From contig NZ_JQBF01000005.1 in assembly GCF_001437285.1 (NCBI RefSeq), positions 59,579-123,578 of the forward strand: a stretch of DNA of 64,000 nucleotides. The letters run 5' to 3'. The stretch comes from Pediococcus pentosaceus. GTDB lineage: Bacteria > Bacillota > Bacilli > Lactobacillales > Lactobacillaceae. Shown here piece after piece: positions 48,148-57,611 of the stretch. The notes beneath the pieces are model-generated. The model was not told the DNA's origin. It ran no database searches and was given only the letters and a program-made list of their open reading frames with translations. Made by a program: the position numbers and the translations under genes. How positions within the stretch are numbered: position 1 is the first letter of the stretch; each line of letters begins with the position of its first letter.

Positions 48148-50497
48148 ATTCTTTTTCACGATATACTTTACGAGGTTTACTACCTTCTTGAGGACCGATG
48201 ATACCATTATCTTCAAGTTGATCCATAATACGGGCAGCGCGATTATATCCCACTCGGAACTTCCTTTGAAGCATTGAAGTACTTGCCCTTTGCATATCTG
48301 TTACTAATTGAACAGCTTCCGCATAATACTCATCTAATTCCCCACTATCATTTTCTTCAATTTCTTGGTCACTAATATCTAAAGTTTCATCATAGTCAGC
48401 AGATTGTTGTTTCTTAACAAAATCAATAATCTCCTTAACATCATGATCCGAAATAAATGCCCCTTGTACACGTTCAGGCTTGTTCTGACCCATCGGAAAG
48501 AACAACATATCTCCTCTTCCTAATAACTTTTCTGCTCCATTAGCATCAATGATTGTTCTCGAATCGATTCCCGACGCTACCGCAAAGGCAATTCTGGATG
48601 GCACATTAGCTTTAATCAAACCGGTAACCACGTTAACGGACGGACGTTGTGTCGCAATAATCATATGTATTCCTGCAGCACGTGCAAGCTGTGCCAGCCT
48701 AATAATTGCATCTTCAACTTCATTGGAAGCTACCATCATTAAATCAGAAAGTTCATCAACCACAACCACAATATATGGCATTTTTGGACGATTCATCCCG
48801 TCTGCTGCATTCTGTTCTTCGATGAAATCATTGTAGCTTTTAATATTTCGTTGATTTAGTTCAGCAAACAAATCATATCGATGTTGCATCTCTGCGACCA
48901 CCTTATGCAGCGCTTTAGCAGCTTTTCTAGCATCGGTCACCACTGGGGTTAGTAGATGCGGAATGTCATTATAGATTCCAAGTTCTACCTTCTTAGGATC
49001 AATTAGAATTAATTTAACCTCATCTGGACGAGCATTCATTAAGATTCCGGTAATAATGACATTAATCATCACTGATTTTCCAGAACCTGTAGCTCCCGCA
49101 ATTAGTAAATGCTGCATTTTAACTAAGTTAGCTTCTACTAGATTACCCGAAACATCTCGACCAACAGGAACTTTAAGTGGGTCTTCTGGATGGGCCGGTT
49201 GAGATTCAATAATGTCTCTAAATGAAACTGTCGAAATTGTTCGATTAGGAACCTCAATTCCAATTAATGACTTTCCCGGAATTGGAGCTTCAATACGAAT
49301 ATCTTTTGCGGCTAGAGCTAACGCTAAGTCATCGGCCAAGCCAACAATTTTACTAACTTTAACACCAATCGCTGGATGAATTTCGTATTCCGTCACAGAA
49401 GGCCCCATCTTCACGCTTTCAACGGAAGCATCAACTCCAAAACTATTTAAAGTATCTTGTAAAATTTTAGTATTCTTTTTAATTGAAGAATATTCGGAAC
49501 TCTGGTCTGTTTGTGGAATTTCAGTTAATAGTTCCGATGATGGTAAGCGATAATTAGGATTAGTCTTAGACTCACTATCAAATCCACTATTAATTTCTAA
49601 ATCATTATTGTTAACCTGATTCTTAGGTTTACGTTGAATTTTATTAGTAGTCGCAATTTCAATTTTTGGTTCAATTGGATGTTCGGTTCCTCTAGTTCCA
49701 TCAACGATAGGTTCTTCCAAAACTTTTTCATCCGTTTTGGTAACTTCAACTACTGGTTTAGATGCCCTGTGCATTGATCGAGTAACACCCGTTTTACTTG
49801 ATTCATTTCTGGTTTTTGATTGTTCTTTTTCTGAAAAATCTAAATTGCTGAACCAGTCGTATACATTGTTTGCAGCAGATTTAAAACTAGCGATCGCATG
49901 TCGTATGGTCCAAGCAAATCCAATTCCAATTTTTTCCAAAACCTGATCAAATGGGATACCAAACAGAACTACCAGCCCCATCCCCATTAGAATAACTGAA
50001 AAGAGCATGCTCCCTACGCTGCTAAGCAAAAAATGAGTTGCGGTATATAAAGTTGCTCCACCAATTCCTCCTCCAACATCATTTGTAGAGGTTTGTTCTA
50101 GAAAGGATCGTTCAATGCCATCAATGGCCCGACTGATAAACCCATTTTCTAATCTTAAGCTACTGGCAAATTGATACTCTACCCACAATAAATATCCTAA
50201 CAAAGTCAAGCTAAGTCCAATTACTCGATCTGTTATTCCATTAAAAGACAATTCTTTTCCCATGAATAAAAGATACAATCCATAGATGAATAGAATAATG
50301 AATAAAATTGGGCTAAGACTACCAACAAAGATTCTAAACATGTTAGCGACTAAAATTCCTAGAAATCCTCGACCAAAATACCCTAATATTGCAACTAAAA
50401 CGTAAGTTAAACCTAAAAGATTTTTTGTTGGTACTTGGGTCTTTTGCTTAGTTTTACGTCTTGTCTTTGTTTTTCGTTTTTTTCTTGTTTTTGCCAT
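48146..50497 (-). CDS. ftsK: DNA translocase FtsK/SpoIIIE
   Basis: 783 residues. Basic N-terminus, four to five membrane helices (about 27-185), a long polar linker, and the motor domain with Walker A GATGSGKS at 468-475 and Walker B VVVVDELSDLMM. A winged-helix gamma domain (about 715-783) reads KOPS/SRS orientation signals. It pumps chromosomal DNA at the septum. It follows trmL by eight bases. Confidence 0.95.
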   Translation of the reverse strand: MAKTRKKRKTKTRRKTKQKTQVPTKNLLGLTYVLVAILGYFGRGFLGILVANMFRIFVGSLSPILFIILFIYGLYLLFMGKELSFNGITDRVIGLSLTLLGYLLWVEYQFASSLRLENGFISRAIDGIERSFLEQTSTNDVGGGIGGATLYTATHFLLSSVGSMLFSVILMGMGLVVLFGIPFDQVLEKIGIGFAWTIRHAIASFKSAANNVYDWFSNLDFSEKEQSKTRNESSKTGVTRSMHRASKPVVEVTKTDEKVLEEPIVDGTRGTEHPIEPKIEIATTNKIQRKPKNQVNNNDLEINSGFDSESKTNPNYRLPSSELLTEIPQTDQSSEYSSIKKNTKILQDTLNSFGVDASVESVKMGPSVTEYEIHPAIGVKVSKIVGLADDLALALAAKDIRIEAPIPGKSLIGIEVPNRTISTVSFRDIIESQPAHPEDPLKVPVGRDVSGNLVEANLVKMQHLLIAGATGSGKSVMINVIITGILMNARPDEVKLILIDPKKVELGIYNDIPHLLTPVVTDARKAAKALHKVVAEMQHRYDLFAELNQRNIKSYNDFIEEQNAADGMNRPKMPYIVVVVDELSDLMMVASNEVEDAIIRLAQLARAAGIHMIIATQRPSVNVVTGLIKANVPSRIAFAVASGIDSRTIIDANGAEKLLGRGDMLFFPMGQNKPERVQGAFISDHDVKEIIDFVKKQQSADYDETLDISDQEIEENDSGELDEYYAEAVQLVTDMQRASTSMLQRKFRVGYNRAARIMDQLEDNGIIGPQEGSKPRKVYREKE

Positions 50498-50505
50498 ATC
50501 AAATC

Positions 50506-51024
50506 CTATTTTAATTTATCATTTTCATACAAATGGCTCATCTCTAAATTAGGGAATCCTTGTTGACGTAACACTTCATAAATTACAATCGCCGCTGAAT
50601 TCGACAAATTTAGTGCCCGAATGTTTTCATCATTTTGTGGAATCCGTATTGCACATTCTTCATATTGCCGCATAAATGCTTCGGGTAGCCCTGTAGTTTC
50701 TTTCCCAAACAATAAATAATTATCTTCATCATTATTTTCGCTGGTATAATCTGCCTGTGAGTATGCACGTTTAGCAAATTTTGAAACAACAAATAATCTT
50801 TTTTTATCAGGAACCGTTGCTAAAAATTCGGGTAAATTTTCATGATATACAATTTCAACTTTGTCCCAATAATCCAGCCCTGCACGCTTTACCGTCTTAT
50901 CATTGATGGTAAATCCCAAAGGTTTAATTAAGTGCAAAACTGTATTTGTACCCGCACAAGTACGAGCAATATTACCAGTATTAGCCGGCATTAGTGGTTC
51001 AAATAATACAATGTGATTTGTCAT
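50506..51024 (-). CDS. trmL: tRNA (cytidine/uridine34-2'-O)-methyltransferase
   Basis: 172 residues of the SPOUT class. It has the N-terminal NTGNIARTCAGTN and late LFGKETTGLPEAFM and IRALNLSNSAAIVIYE motifs of TrmL/CspR. It methylates the ribose of wobble base 34 in tRNA-Leu species. GGAGAAAAATT precedes the start. It probably shares a transcript with ftsK. Confidence 0.93.
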   Translation of the reverse strand: MTNHIVLFEPLMPANTGNIARTCAGTNTVLHLIKPLGFTINDKTVKRAGLDYWDKVEIVYHENLPEFLATVPDKKRLFVVSKFAKRAYSQADYTSENNDEDNYLLFGKETTGLPEAFMRQYEECAIRIPQNDENIRALNLSNSAAIVIYEVLRQQGFPNLEMSHLYENDKLK

Positions 51025-51050
51025 AATTTTTCTCCAAATATTTTTTAGAA

Positions 51051-51089
51051 TTAAAAACGCAGATACTCGGTATTACGCGGCGAGTATCT
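51051..51089 (-). terminator. Terminator upstream of trmL
   Basis: A perfect 9-bp stem (51061-51069 with 51081-51089, 11-base loop) followed by a short T run on the minus strand. It ends the IIA-like/AI-2E/small-ORF transcript. Confidence 0.8.
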
Positions 51090-51101
51090 ACGTTCGTGAA
51101 G

Positions 51102-51209
51102 TCAATCTGCCCGTTTCAAACGAACATAGTCGATATTGCGATCAAACGATTTCAACTGCATATTAACATTACTTTTTAGTTTCCGCAAACTCCGCTTTAG
51201 TTCAGTCAT
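51102..51209 (-). CDS. Possible 35-residue coupled small protein
   Basis: The ATG at 51209 overlaps the end of the AI-2E permease gene, and the frame runs 35 codons to a TGA just before the terminator. The product begins MTELKRSLRKLKSN; it is strongly basic and helical with no membrane segment. No separate ribosome binding site is well placed, so it would rely on coupling. It could equally be non-coding 3' sequence. Confidence 0.4.
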   Translation of the reverse strand: MTELKRSLRKLKSNVNMQLKSFDRNIDYVRLKRAD

Positions 51210-52344
51210 ATCCACCGATATTTTTCTTAAATGCTCTAAATCCATGAATAAACAGAACTTTTAGAACCGCGTAAGCTGGAATCCCAAATATCACGCCAAC
51301 CAAACCAAAAATCTGTCCAGAGGCTAGCAATACAACCAAAATAGTAACCGGATGAATATCCAAATTACTACCTAAAACAAGCGGTGAAACAAAACGGCCT
51401 TCAATTGTTTGTTCAATTACGAAGACTATCAAAACCTTGACCAGCATGATGGGCGAAACAAAAGCTCCAATTACAATTGAGGGTACCATCGCTAAGAATG
51501 ATCCTAAATATGGAATTAAATTGAGAAAACCTGCAGCTACTCCTAAGGTTAGGGCAAATTTAAGACCAATAATTGAATACCCAATAAAGAAAATTACTGC
51601 CACAAAAAATGCCACAATCAATTGTCCTCGGATGTACTGACTTAACTGTGTATTGATTTCTGTTAAAATTTGAATGAATCCATCCCGGCGTTTAACAGGA
51701 AAAACTTGTGCGATAAAATGAGGTAACCGATGTCCATCCTTTAATAAATAGAAAAGAATAAACGGCATTGTAATAATGCCAATAACTATTTTGGTAATCA
51801 AACCAATCACACTACCTAACGATGTGACCGTGTTATCCGCAAATTCGGTTGCCTTCTTACTCCATGATTGAACAGTATTACTACCAATACCATCAATTTG
51901 TTTTTTTAAATCTCCTAGGCGCGGATCTTTTAAGAATCCTTCGACCTTCTCAACTCCTGAATTCCAGTAGTCCGGCCAATTTTTAATCAATGCCGCGGAT
52001 TGCTCCCGAATAACCGGAATGACAGACACAATTCCTGCAATAATTAAAATCGTGATTAAGACAAAGATGATCGTAATTGATAAAACTCGTTTCAATTTAA
52101 ATCGCTGTTCTAATTTATCAACTAGTGGATTAATCAGATAATATAAGACTCCCGCTAAAATAATGGGAAAACCCACAATTCCGAAAAATTCCTTTAGTGG
52201 ACTAAAAATCCATGTGACTTTTGAAATCATGTATAAAATCATCAAAAATAATAAAATGATGATTAAACTTACCACTGGCCTATTATCTAATACAAGCTTA
52301 TTAAACCAGCTTCTCCAATACTTATTTCTTGGTTTATTGTCCAC
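51202..52344 (-). CDS. AI-2E family transporter, second paralogue
   Basis: 380 residues with about eight membrane helices, the family's extracellular region (about 130-190) and conserved IEQTIEGRFVSPLVLGSNL and GVIFGIPAYAV segments. Substrate unknown. It follows the IIA-like gene by 13 bases, so the two are co-transcribed. It differs clearly from the paralogue at 20565-21617. Confidence 0.85.
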   Translation of the reverse strand: MDNKPRNKYWRSWFNKLVLDNRPVVSLIIILLFLMILYMISKVTWIFSPLKEFFGIVGFPIILAGVLYYLINPLVDKLEQRFKLKRVLSITIIFVLITILIIAGIVSVIPVIREQSAALIKNWPDYWNSGVEKVEGFLKDPRLGDLKKQIDGIGSNTVQSWSKKATEFADNTVTSLGSVIGLITKIVIGIITMPFILFYLLKDGHRLPHFIAQVFPVKRRDGFIQILTEINTQLSQYIRGQLIVAFFVAVIFFIGYSIIGLKFALTLGVAAGFLNLIPYLGSFLAMVPSIVIGAFVSPIMLVKVLIVFVIEQTIEGRFVSPLVLGSNLDIHPVTILVVLLASGQIFGLVGVIFGIPAYAVLKVLFIHGFRAFKKNIGGYD

Positions 52345-52357
52345 TGTTGTTCACCGC

Positions 52358-52714
52358 CTACATATATATAATCTCTTCTCCAACTTTAAATTCTGGAAAT
52401 TGGTTAGGTGTTAAATAGATTGCACTTTCCAACGGTTTTTCAGGTACCGGTTTAAATTCCAGCGTTGTATGCCCAATCATTTGTAAGTTATTATTCACTA
52501 AACTACCAACAAAATTAATTTGATATTCAGTTTTACCTATCTTAATTTTGCCACCTTTTTTCAAAGCAAATTTTTGATGCTTTTGATCATCAATCGCTTG
52601 AATAATCGCAATGTTTTTTAAATCCGGTGTTGCAGTTTCGTCGAATAAAATGGCTAAAGCATCTTTTTTTGAAATCGCATCCGGTCCGACACTCATAATT
52701 TTTGCTGAAATCAT
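52358..52714 (-). CDS. Orphan glucitol/sorbitol-type PTS IIA-like protein
   Basis: 118 residues that align along their length with the IIA-Gut family: the ILFDETATPDLKNIA segment, a conserved VGSLVNNNLQMIGHTTLEF core and the FPEFKVGEEI end. At the place of the phosphorylated His (IHxH in SrlB-like proteins) this protein has Gln in AIIQAID. No IIBC genes are nearby. It is therefore unlikely to be a working PTS component. Start at 52714 is based on AGGGTG; a TTG three bases upstream is possible. Confidence 0.75.
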   Translation of the reverse strand: MISAKIMSVGPDAISKKDALAILFDETATPDLKNIAIIQAIDDQKHQKFALKKGGKIKIGKTEYQINFVGSLVNNNLQMIGHTTLEFKPVPEKPLESAIYLTPNQFPEFKVGEEIIYM

Positions 52715-52851
52715 CAAGACAAACACCCTTTCTATATTCTTATTTCATTGTATCATATCGCATAGTATTATCCCTTTAGTAAGCGCATTCAATACTAACT
52801 AAATGTGGTATACTTGTTGTTAATGTTTAAAAGAGCAAGGAGGACTATTTT

Positions 52852-53862
52852 ATGATTGAATCCATTCTATTAGGAACATATACAAAGCAAACTAGTAAGG
52901 GTGTTTATCAAATTGATTTAGATACTGATTCAAAACAGTTAACTAATTTACAGTTAGTTACTGAAGTTGAAAACCCCACTTATTTAGCACTTAGCAAGAA
53001 AAATATTTTATATGCTGTTGACCGTTTTGATAACCAAGGTGGCTTATCTGTTACAGATTTATATTCACCCCAAAACGTTCTTCAACATATCGTAACTCCT
53101 GGTACTCCTCCGGCTTATGTCACAGTTGATGAAAAACATCAATTCGTCTTTGATGCAAACTATCACGAAGGTACTCTTCATGCCTATAGTATTAATAATG
53201 ATCACACACTAACCCTAGATAGTACTTTTACTAATACGGGTAAAGGCCCTCTAAAAGAGCAAGACGGTTCACATTTGCATTACGTTGACCGCACTCCTGA
53301 TGGTAAATTGATTGCTTGTGATTTAGGGACTGACCAAGTTTTCGTTTTAGATTATGATTCAACTGGTTTTAAAATTATTAGCACTTTCGAAACCACTCCT
53401 GGATTTGGCCCACGCCATATAGTTTTCAATAATACTGGTGATACAGCCTACCTAGTTGGTGAATTATCCAGCTCGGTAGCAGTACTTAATTATAAGGATT
53501 GCCAGCTAACCCATCTCCAAACTATTAAGACCATTCCGGATGATTGGAACCAACATAATGGTTGTGCGGCAATTCGCATTACTGATGATAGTCGCTTCTT
53601 ATACGTTTCAAATCGCGGTTATGATTCCATTGCCGTTTTTGAAATCCAAGCTGATGGTCAATTGAAACTCATCCAAAATATCAGTGTTGAAGGAAGTTTT
53701 CCTCGTGACTTTGCTTTAAGTCATGAACAAAACTTTTTAGTAGTCGGAAACCAAACTACTAATAATTTATCTTTATTTGAAAGAAATTCTAATGATGGTA
53801 AACTGGAATTGATTCAAAAAGACGTTGCAGCTCCTGAAGTTGTATGTGTTCACTTTAAATAA
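52852..53862 (+). CDS. Lactonase family protein (6-phosphogluconolactonase-like)
   Basis: 336 residues forming a seven-bladed beta-propeller of the YkgB/Pgl type: GTYTKQTSKGVYQIDLD start, HLHYVDRTPDGKLI and a PRHIVFN segment. Family members hydrolyse 6-phosphogluconolactone; some act on other lactones. AAGGAGG precedes the ATG. A TATACT -10 box lies about 40 bases upstream. The gene is followed by cutC 17 bases later. Confidence 0.85.
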   Translation: MIESILLGTYTKQTSKGVYQIDLDTDSKQLTNLQLVTEVENPTYLALSKKNILYAVDRFDNQGGLSVTDLYSPQNVLQHIVTPGTPPAYVTVDEKHQFVFDANYHEGTLHAYSINNDHTLTLDSTFTNTGKGPLKEQDGSHLHYVDRTPDGKLIACDLGTDQVFVLDYDSTGFKIISTFETTPGFGPRHIVFNNTGDTAYLVGELSSSVAVLNYKDCQLTHLQTIKTIPDDWNQHNGCAAIRITDDSRFLYVSNRGYDSIAVFEIQADGQLKLIQNISVEGSFPRDFALSHEQNFLVVGNQTTNNLSLFERNSNDGKLELIQKDVAAPEVVCVHFK

Positions 53863-53879
53863 AAAGAACGGAGAGAATT

Positions 53880-54509
53880 ATGTTTAAAGAAATTCCAGTA
53901 GAAAATTTTACTGATATTCCAGCTTTAATTGCTAAAGGTGCCAATCGAATTGAACTTTGCGATAATCTCGCCGTTGGTGGTACCACCGTTAGTAAAGGTG
54001 TAATGGCCGAAACACAAAAGTATGCTAGTGAGCATGGGATACCTGTCATGGCAATGATTCGCCCGCGTGGTGGTAATTTCGTGTACAACGACATCGAACT
54101 TAAGATTATGGAAACAGATCTTTTTCAAGCCCAAGAGTTAGGGGTTGACGGCGTTGTCTTCGGTGCTCTTACGTCTGATGGAAGCTTAGATGAAGAAGCA
54201 ATGGAACAATTGATCGGTGCTGCAAGTGGAATGCAAATCACTTTCCATATGGCTTTCGATGCAATTCCTACCGCAAAACAGACTGAGAGTATTGATTGGC
54301 TAGTGGAACATGGAGTGGATCGCATTCTTACGCATGGCGGTTCTTTAGATCAACCTATTGAAAAGGGTTTAGAACAAATTAAATCTAATCTTAAGTATGC
54401 TGCTAATCGCATTATTATAATGCCCGGTGGTGGCATAACCTCACAGAATGCTGAAGGTATTCAAAATGAGTTAGGGGTTCATGAACTCCATGGTTCAAAA
54501 TTAATCTAA
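53880..54509 (+). CDS. cutC: CutC family protein
   Basis: 209 residues of a TIM-barrel family: IELCDNLAVGGTTVSKG near the start, AMIRPRGGNFVY and the ITFHMAFDA segment. CutC was linked to copper tolerance, but that role is disputed and the enzymatic activity is unknown. It is second in a two-gene transcript with the lactonase. Confidence 0.9.
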   Translation: MFKEIPVENFTDIPALIAKGANRIELCDNLAVGGTTVSKGVMAETQKYASEHGIPVMAMIRPRGGNFVYNDIELKIMETDLFQAQELGVDGVVFGALTSDGSLDEEAMEQLIGAASGMQITFHMAFDAIPTAKQTESIDWLVEHGVDRILTHGGSLDQPIEKGLEQIKSNLKYAANRIIIMPGGGITSQNAEGIQNELGVHELHGSKLI

Positions 54510-54560
54510 AACAAAAAGACATGCAATCACTGTTACGTGATCCATGTCTTTTTGTTTTAG
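54506..54560. terminator. Bidirectional extended terminator, cutC / mgtE
   Basis: Perfect 18-bp outer arms (54506-54523 with 54543-54560) enclose an inner ATCAC/GTGAT hairpin. Both flanks are A/T-rich, so it serves both convergent genes. Confidence 0.88.
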
Positions 54561-55906
54561 TAAAAGTTTGCTAAACATATTGTAGCAATATTAAAGTAAA
54601 TCAAAATTGAAGTTATATCACTTAAAGTTGAGATGAACGGACCACTGGCTACAACCGGATCCATTCCTAACTTTTCCATAATAATCGGTATTAAAGTTCC
54701 GACAAGGTTAGCAACAAAGATTGCCCCACTCATCGCCGCCCCAACGATAATTCCTAAAACCATGTTTTTTTGCCAGAATAAAATCACCGCAAAAATAGCA
54801 ATTCCTGTTAATAGACCAATTAAAATACCGGTAATAACTTCATTCAAAATTAGTTTAAAAACACTATCGCCTTCTTCATCATTAGCTAGTCGGCGGATTG
54901 CTACAGCTAAACTTTGTGTACCGGCGTTCCCTGCAGTACCTGTAATTAAAGTGATAAATACTGCCAACACGCCAAATTTATCGAGTACATTTTGAAATTG
55001 GCTAATAACCATTGCACTAATTAATCCTAAAAACAGCATAGTTACTAACCAAGGAATTCGGCTTTTGACAGCTTTCCAAGGATTTTCTGACATATCTTCA
55101 GAATTAACCCCAGCTAAACGTGAATAATCCTGTGCCGACTCTTCGTCAATAACGTCGATAATATCATCAACCGTGATAATTCCTAACATTTTATTACGTT
55201 CATCAACAACTGGAATTGCAATAAAGTTATAATCACGAATTTGGGCAGCAATTTCAGTTTGATCCTCATCATCTCTTACAGATACCACGTTCGTATTCAT
55301 GATTCGTTTGATAAATACATCATCCGGATTAACAATTAAATCCTTAACTGAAATCACTCCAATTAATTGATTAGATTCGTTAACTACATAAATGTATGAA
55401 ATAGTTTCCGCATATTGAGCTTCCTGTTTAACTTGATTCATAGCCGAGCCCACCGTTGTATCTACGGCAACTGAAATGAATTCAGTTGTCATCAACGCAC
55501 CAGCAGTTTTTTCTTCATACTTAAGTAATTGGCGAACTCGGGCAGCATCTACGGGTTGCATATATGATAGAAGTTTATGTAACTTATCATTTCGAACAGC
55601 TCCTAAAATATCCGCTTCGTTATCATCATACATCCCGTTCAACAACGCTGCAGCATAACTAGGTGCCATTTCGTCCAGATATTCTGCAATTAAATCTGGT
55701 TCATCATCAAGTTCATCAAACGTATCCGCCAGCTCATCCGGGTCTAGATACTTGTACACGAGAAGACGTTCTTCACGCGTTAATTCACCAAAAAAACGAC
55801 CTTGATCATAATTATGTAAATCAAGGAAATCTTCTTTAAATTTTTTGGAATGATGTTTTAATAATTCTATTTTTAATTTTTCAAAAATAGCTTGAGTATT
55901 ATCCAT
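54557..55906 (-). CDS. mgtE: Magnesium transporter MgtE
   Basis: 449 residues: an N-terminal superhelical domain (about 30-130), two CBS domains (about 135-255) and five membrane helices with the AGNAGTQSLAVAIRR pore motif. The CBS region senses cytoplasmic Mg2+ and gates the channel. ATG at 55906 has AAGGA upstream; the longer frame overlaps rluD excessively. It overlaps the rluD end by eight bases. Confidence 0.94.
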   Translation of the reverse strand: MDNTQAIFEKLKIELLKHHSKKFKEDFLDLHNYDQGRFFGELTREERLLVYKYLDPDELADTFDELDDEPDLIAEYLDEMAPSYAAALLNGMYDDNEADILGAVRNDKLHKLLSYMQPVDAARVRQLLKYEEKTAGALMTTEFISVAVDTTVGSAMNQVKQEAQYAETISYIYVVNESNQLIGVISVKDLIVNPDDVFIKRIMNTNVVSVRDDEDQTEIAAQIRDYNFIAIPVVDERNKMLGIITVDDIIDVIDEESAQDYSRLAGVNSEDMSENPWKAVKSRIPWLVTMLFLGLISAMVISQFQNVLDKFGVLAVFITLITGTAGNAGTQSLAVAIRRLANDEEGDSVFKLILNEVITGILIGLLTGIAIFAVILFWQKNMVLGIIVGAAMSGAIFVANLVGTLIPIIMEKLGMDPVVASGPFISTLSDITSILIYFNIATICLANFY

Positions 55907-56810
55907 GCTCTTCGTCCTTCTCTTTATTCCAATATTCAAGCATATCATCTGGAATAGACGTTTTGATATCGATCATTTTTTCCGTAAAAACATTTTTAAA
56001 AGTTAGAGAGAAACAATGTAAGGCTTGTCGTTGTAAGATATCGTTAGCCATCCCACCGTATAATTCATCTCCGACTAATGGATGTCCAATTGAACTAAAA
56101 TGAACTCGAATTTGGTGAGTACGACCAGAATGTAGTTTTACTTTCAGCAAAGTAAAATTTTTGAAGGTATCCTCCACCCAATATTCGGTCAAAGACGGCT
56201 TCCCTTCGCCCATTGGAGCTACCATCCTTTTAATAAATGAATCTGGGTCACGTTGAATCGGTGTTTCAATGATGCCATGTTGGTTAGTAAATGTTCCCTC
56301 TACAATCGTCAAATACATCTTGTTAATTTTACGTTGACGTAAATCTTGATCCATCACTGTATGAGCAAATCGATGCTTAGCGAAAATTACTAATCCTGAT
56401 GTATCCTGATCTAACCGAGTTACCACATGGACAACTCGGCTCTCATAATTATTTTTAACATAATAGTTTTTAACCCGGTTAACTAATGTATCCTTTTGAT
56501 TAGCTGCAGATTGTACGGTTGGTAAGAAGGGTGGCTTATTTACAATCAAATAATCTGCATCTTCATATCGAACATCAATTGGTACATCAGATAGCCCTAC
56601 ATGTGGATTACTAGGTTCAGGTGGCAAAGTCACTTCAACTAAATCGCCTTTTTCAACCATTGCATTTGTTCTCGTAGGTAATCCATTCACAAAAATCTTA
56701 CCGCCATTAAACTTAATACTTTTTAATAATGACCTTGAAATTCTTTTCCTACCCAAGAAAGTCCGTAGGTGCTGCCGACTCTCAAAGTTAACTATCCATC
56801 TAAACTTCAT
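55899..56810 (-). CDS. RluA-family 23S rRNA/tRNA pseudouridine synthase
   Basis: 303 residues. An N-terminal S4-like segment (KSIKFNGGKIFVNG) precedes the catalytic domain with the RluA motif TRLDQDTSGLVIF containing the active Asp. It is a homologue of Bacillus YjbO/RluD; the target position cannot be read from sequence. The start is not certain: ATG at 56810 overlaps the nadK stop, with a TTG 12 bases upstream as alternative. Confidence 0.9.
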   Translation of the reverse strand: MKFRWIVNFESRQHLRTFLGRKRISRSLLKSIKFNGGKIFVNGLPTRTNAMVEKGDLVEVTLPPEPSNPHVGLSDVPIDVRYEDADYLIVNKPPFLPTVQSAANQKDTLVNRVKNYYVKNNYESRVVHVVTRLDQDTSGLVIFAKHRFAHTVMDQDLRQRKINKMYLTIVEGTFTNQHGIIETPIQRDPDSFIKRMVAPMGEGKPSLTEYWVEDTFKNFTLLKVKLHSGRTHQIRVHFSSIGHPLVGDELYGGMANDILQRQALHCFSLTFKNVFTEKMIDIKTSIPDDMLEYWNKEKDEEHG

Positions 56811-57609
56811 CGATACTACCAATGAAGGAATTTCGAACTCGATTCCAAAATCCAGTATGACGATACTTTAAGAATTTCACTTTTTGTTCATCAATGCTAT
56901 AGTGAACCTCTTTGACATGTTTATCCAGTAAATCGATACGATCTGCTGTAAAATTGTAGGTTCGATGGAAACTAGGTACTGGCCTAATTGTAATAGTTTC
57001 GTTGGGCGCCATAATTAAAGAAGCTCCCACCGTTCGAAAAACGCGATTATTAATTGACGCAATTTCAGCCATTTGTAATACTTCTAATCTAGGATGTACA
57101 ATCGCTCCACCTACCGAACGATTGTATGCCGTTGATCCTGTTGGTGTAGAAATACACAGACCGTCCCCACGGAAACGTTCAAATAGATTATCACCAATCA
57201 ATACATCCGCTACCATTGTCCCAGACAATTTACGTAATGTGGACTCGTTAACTGCCTTATAACTAATGTGTGAACCATCTGTATGAGTCACATCAATATT
57301 TAACAATGGATACGAAACTTCAGCTCCTCCATCACTCTTCAAAGCCTTAATTAAAGTTTCCAATTCATATTCGCGCCAGTCTGTGTAAAAACCTAGATGT
57401 CCCGTATGTACACCTACAAATCGGACCTCTTCAAGAAGATTAAGATATTTTTGAACGGCAGATAGTAACGTCCCATCCCCCCCAATGGTAATCACCACCG
57501 TAGGTTTTTCGTTATCAATTACAATCTCATTTTGAGATAAAATCTTTGCTAAATCTTTACCAACTTGAATGGAATGCTCATCATTTGAATGATAAATAGC
57601 TACTCTCAT
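56800..57609 (-). CDS. nadK: NAD kinase
   Basis: 269 residues with the GGDGT motif at 43-47, AVNESTLRK and STPTGSTAYNRSVGGAIVHP. It phosphorylates NAD to NADP. It lies two bases after relQ and overlaps the pseudouridine synthase gene by eleven bases, the conserved yjbM-yjbN-yjbO order. Confidence 0.96.
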   Translation of the reverse strand: MRVAIYHSNDEHSIQVGKDLAKILSQNEIVIDNEKPTVVITIGGDGTLLSAVQKYLNLLEEVRFVGVHTGHLGFYTDWREYELETLIKALKSDGGAEVSYPLLNIDVTHTDGSHISYKAVNESTLRKLSGTMVADVLIGDNLFERFRGDGLCISTPTGSTAYNRSVGGAIVHPRLEVLQMAEIASINNRVFRTVGASLIMAPNETITIRPVPSFHRTYNFTADRIDLLDKHVKEVHYSIDEQKVKFLKYRHTGFWNRVRNSFIGSIDEV

Positions 57610-57611
57610 AT

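Noticed and set aside
53880..54509. Copper-resistance locus based on cutC
   Set aside because: No copper ATPase, chaperone or CopY operator is near, and the copper role of CutC is disputed.
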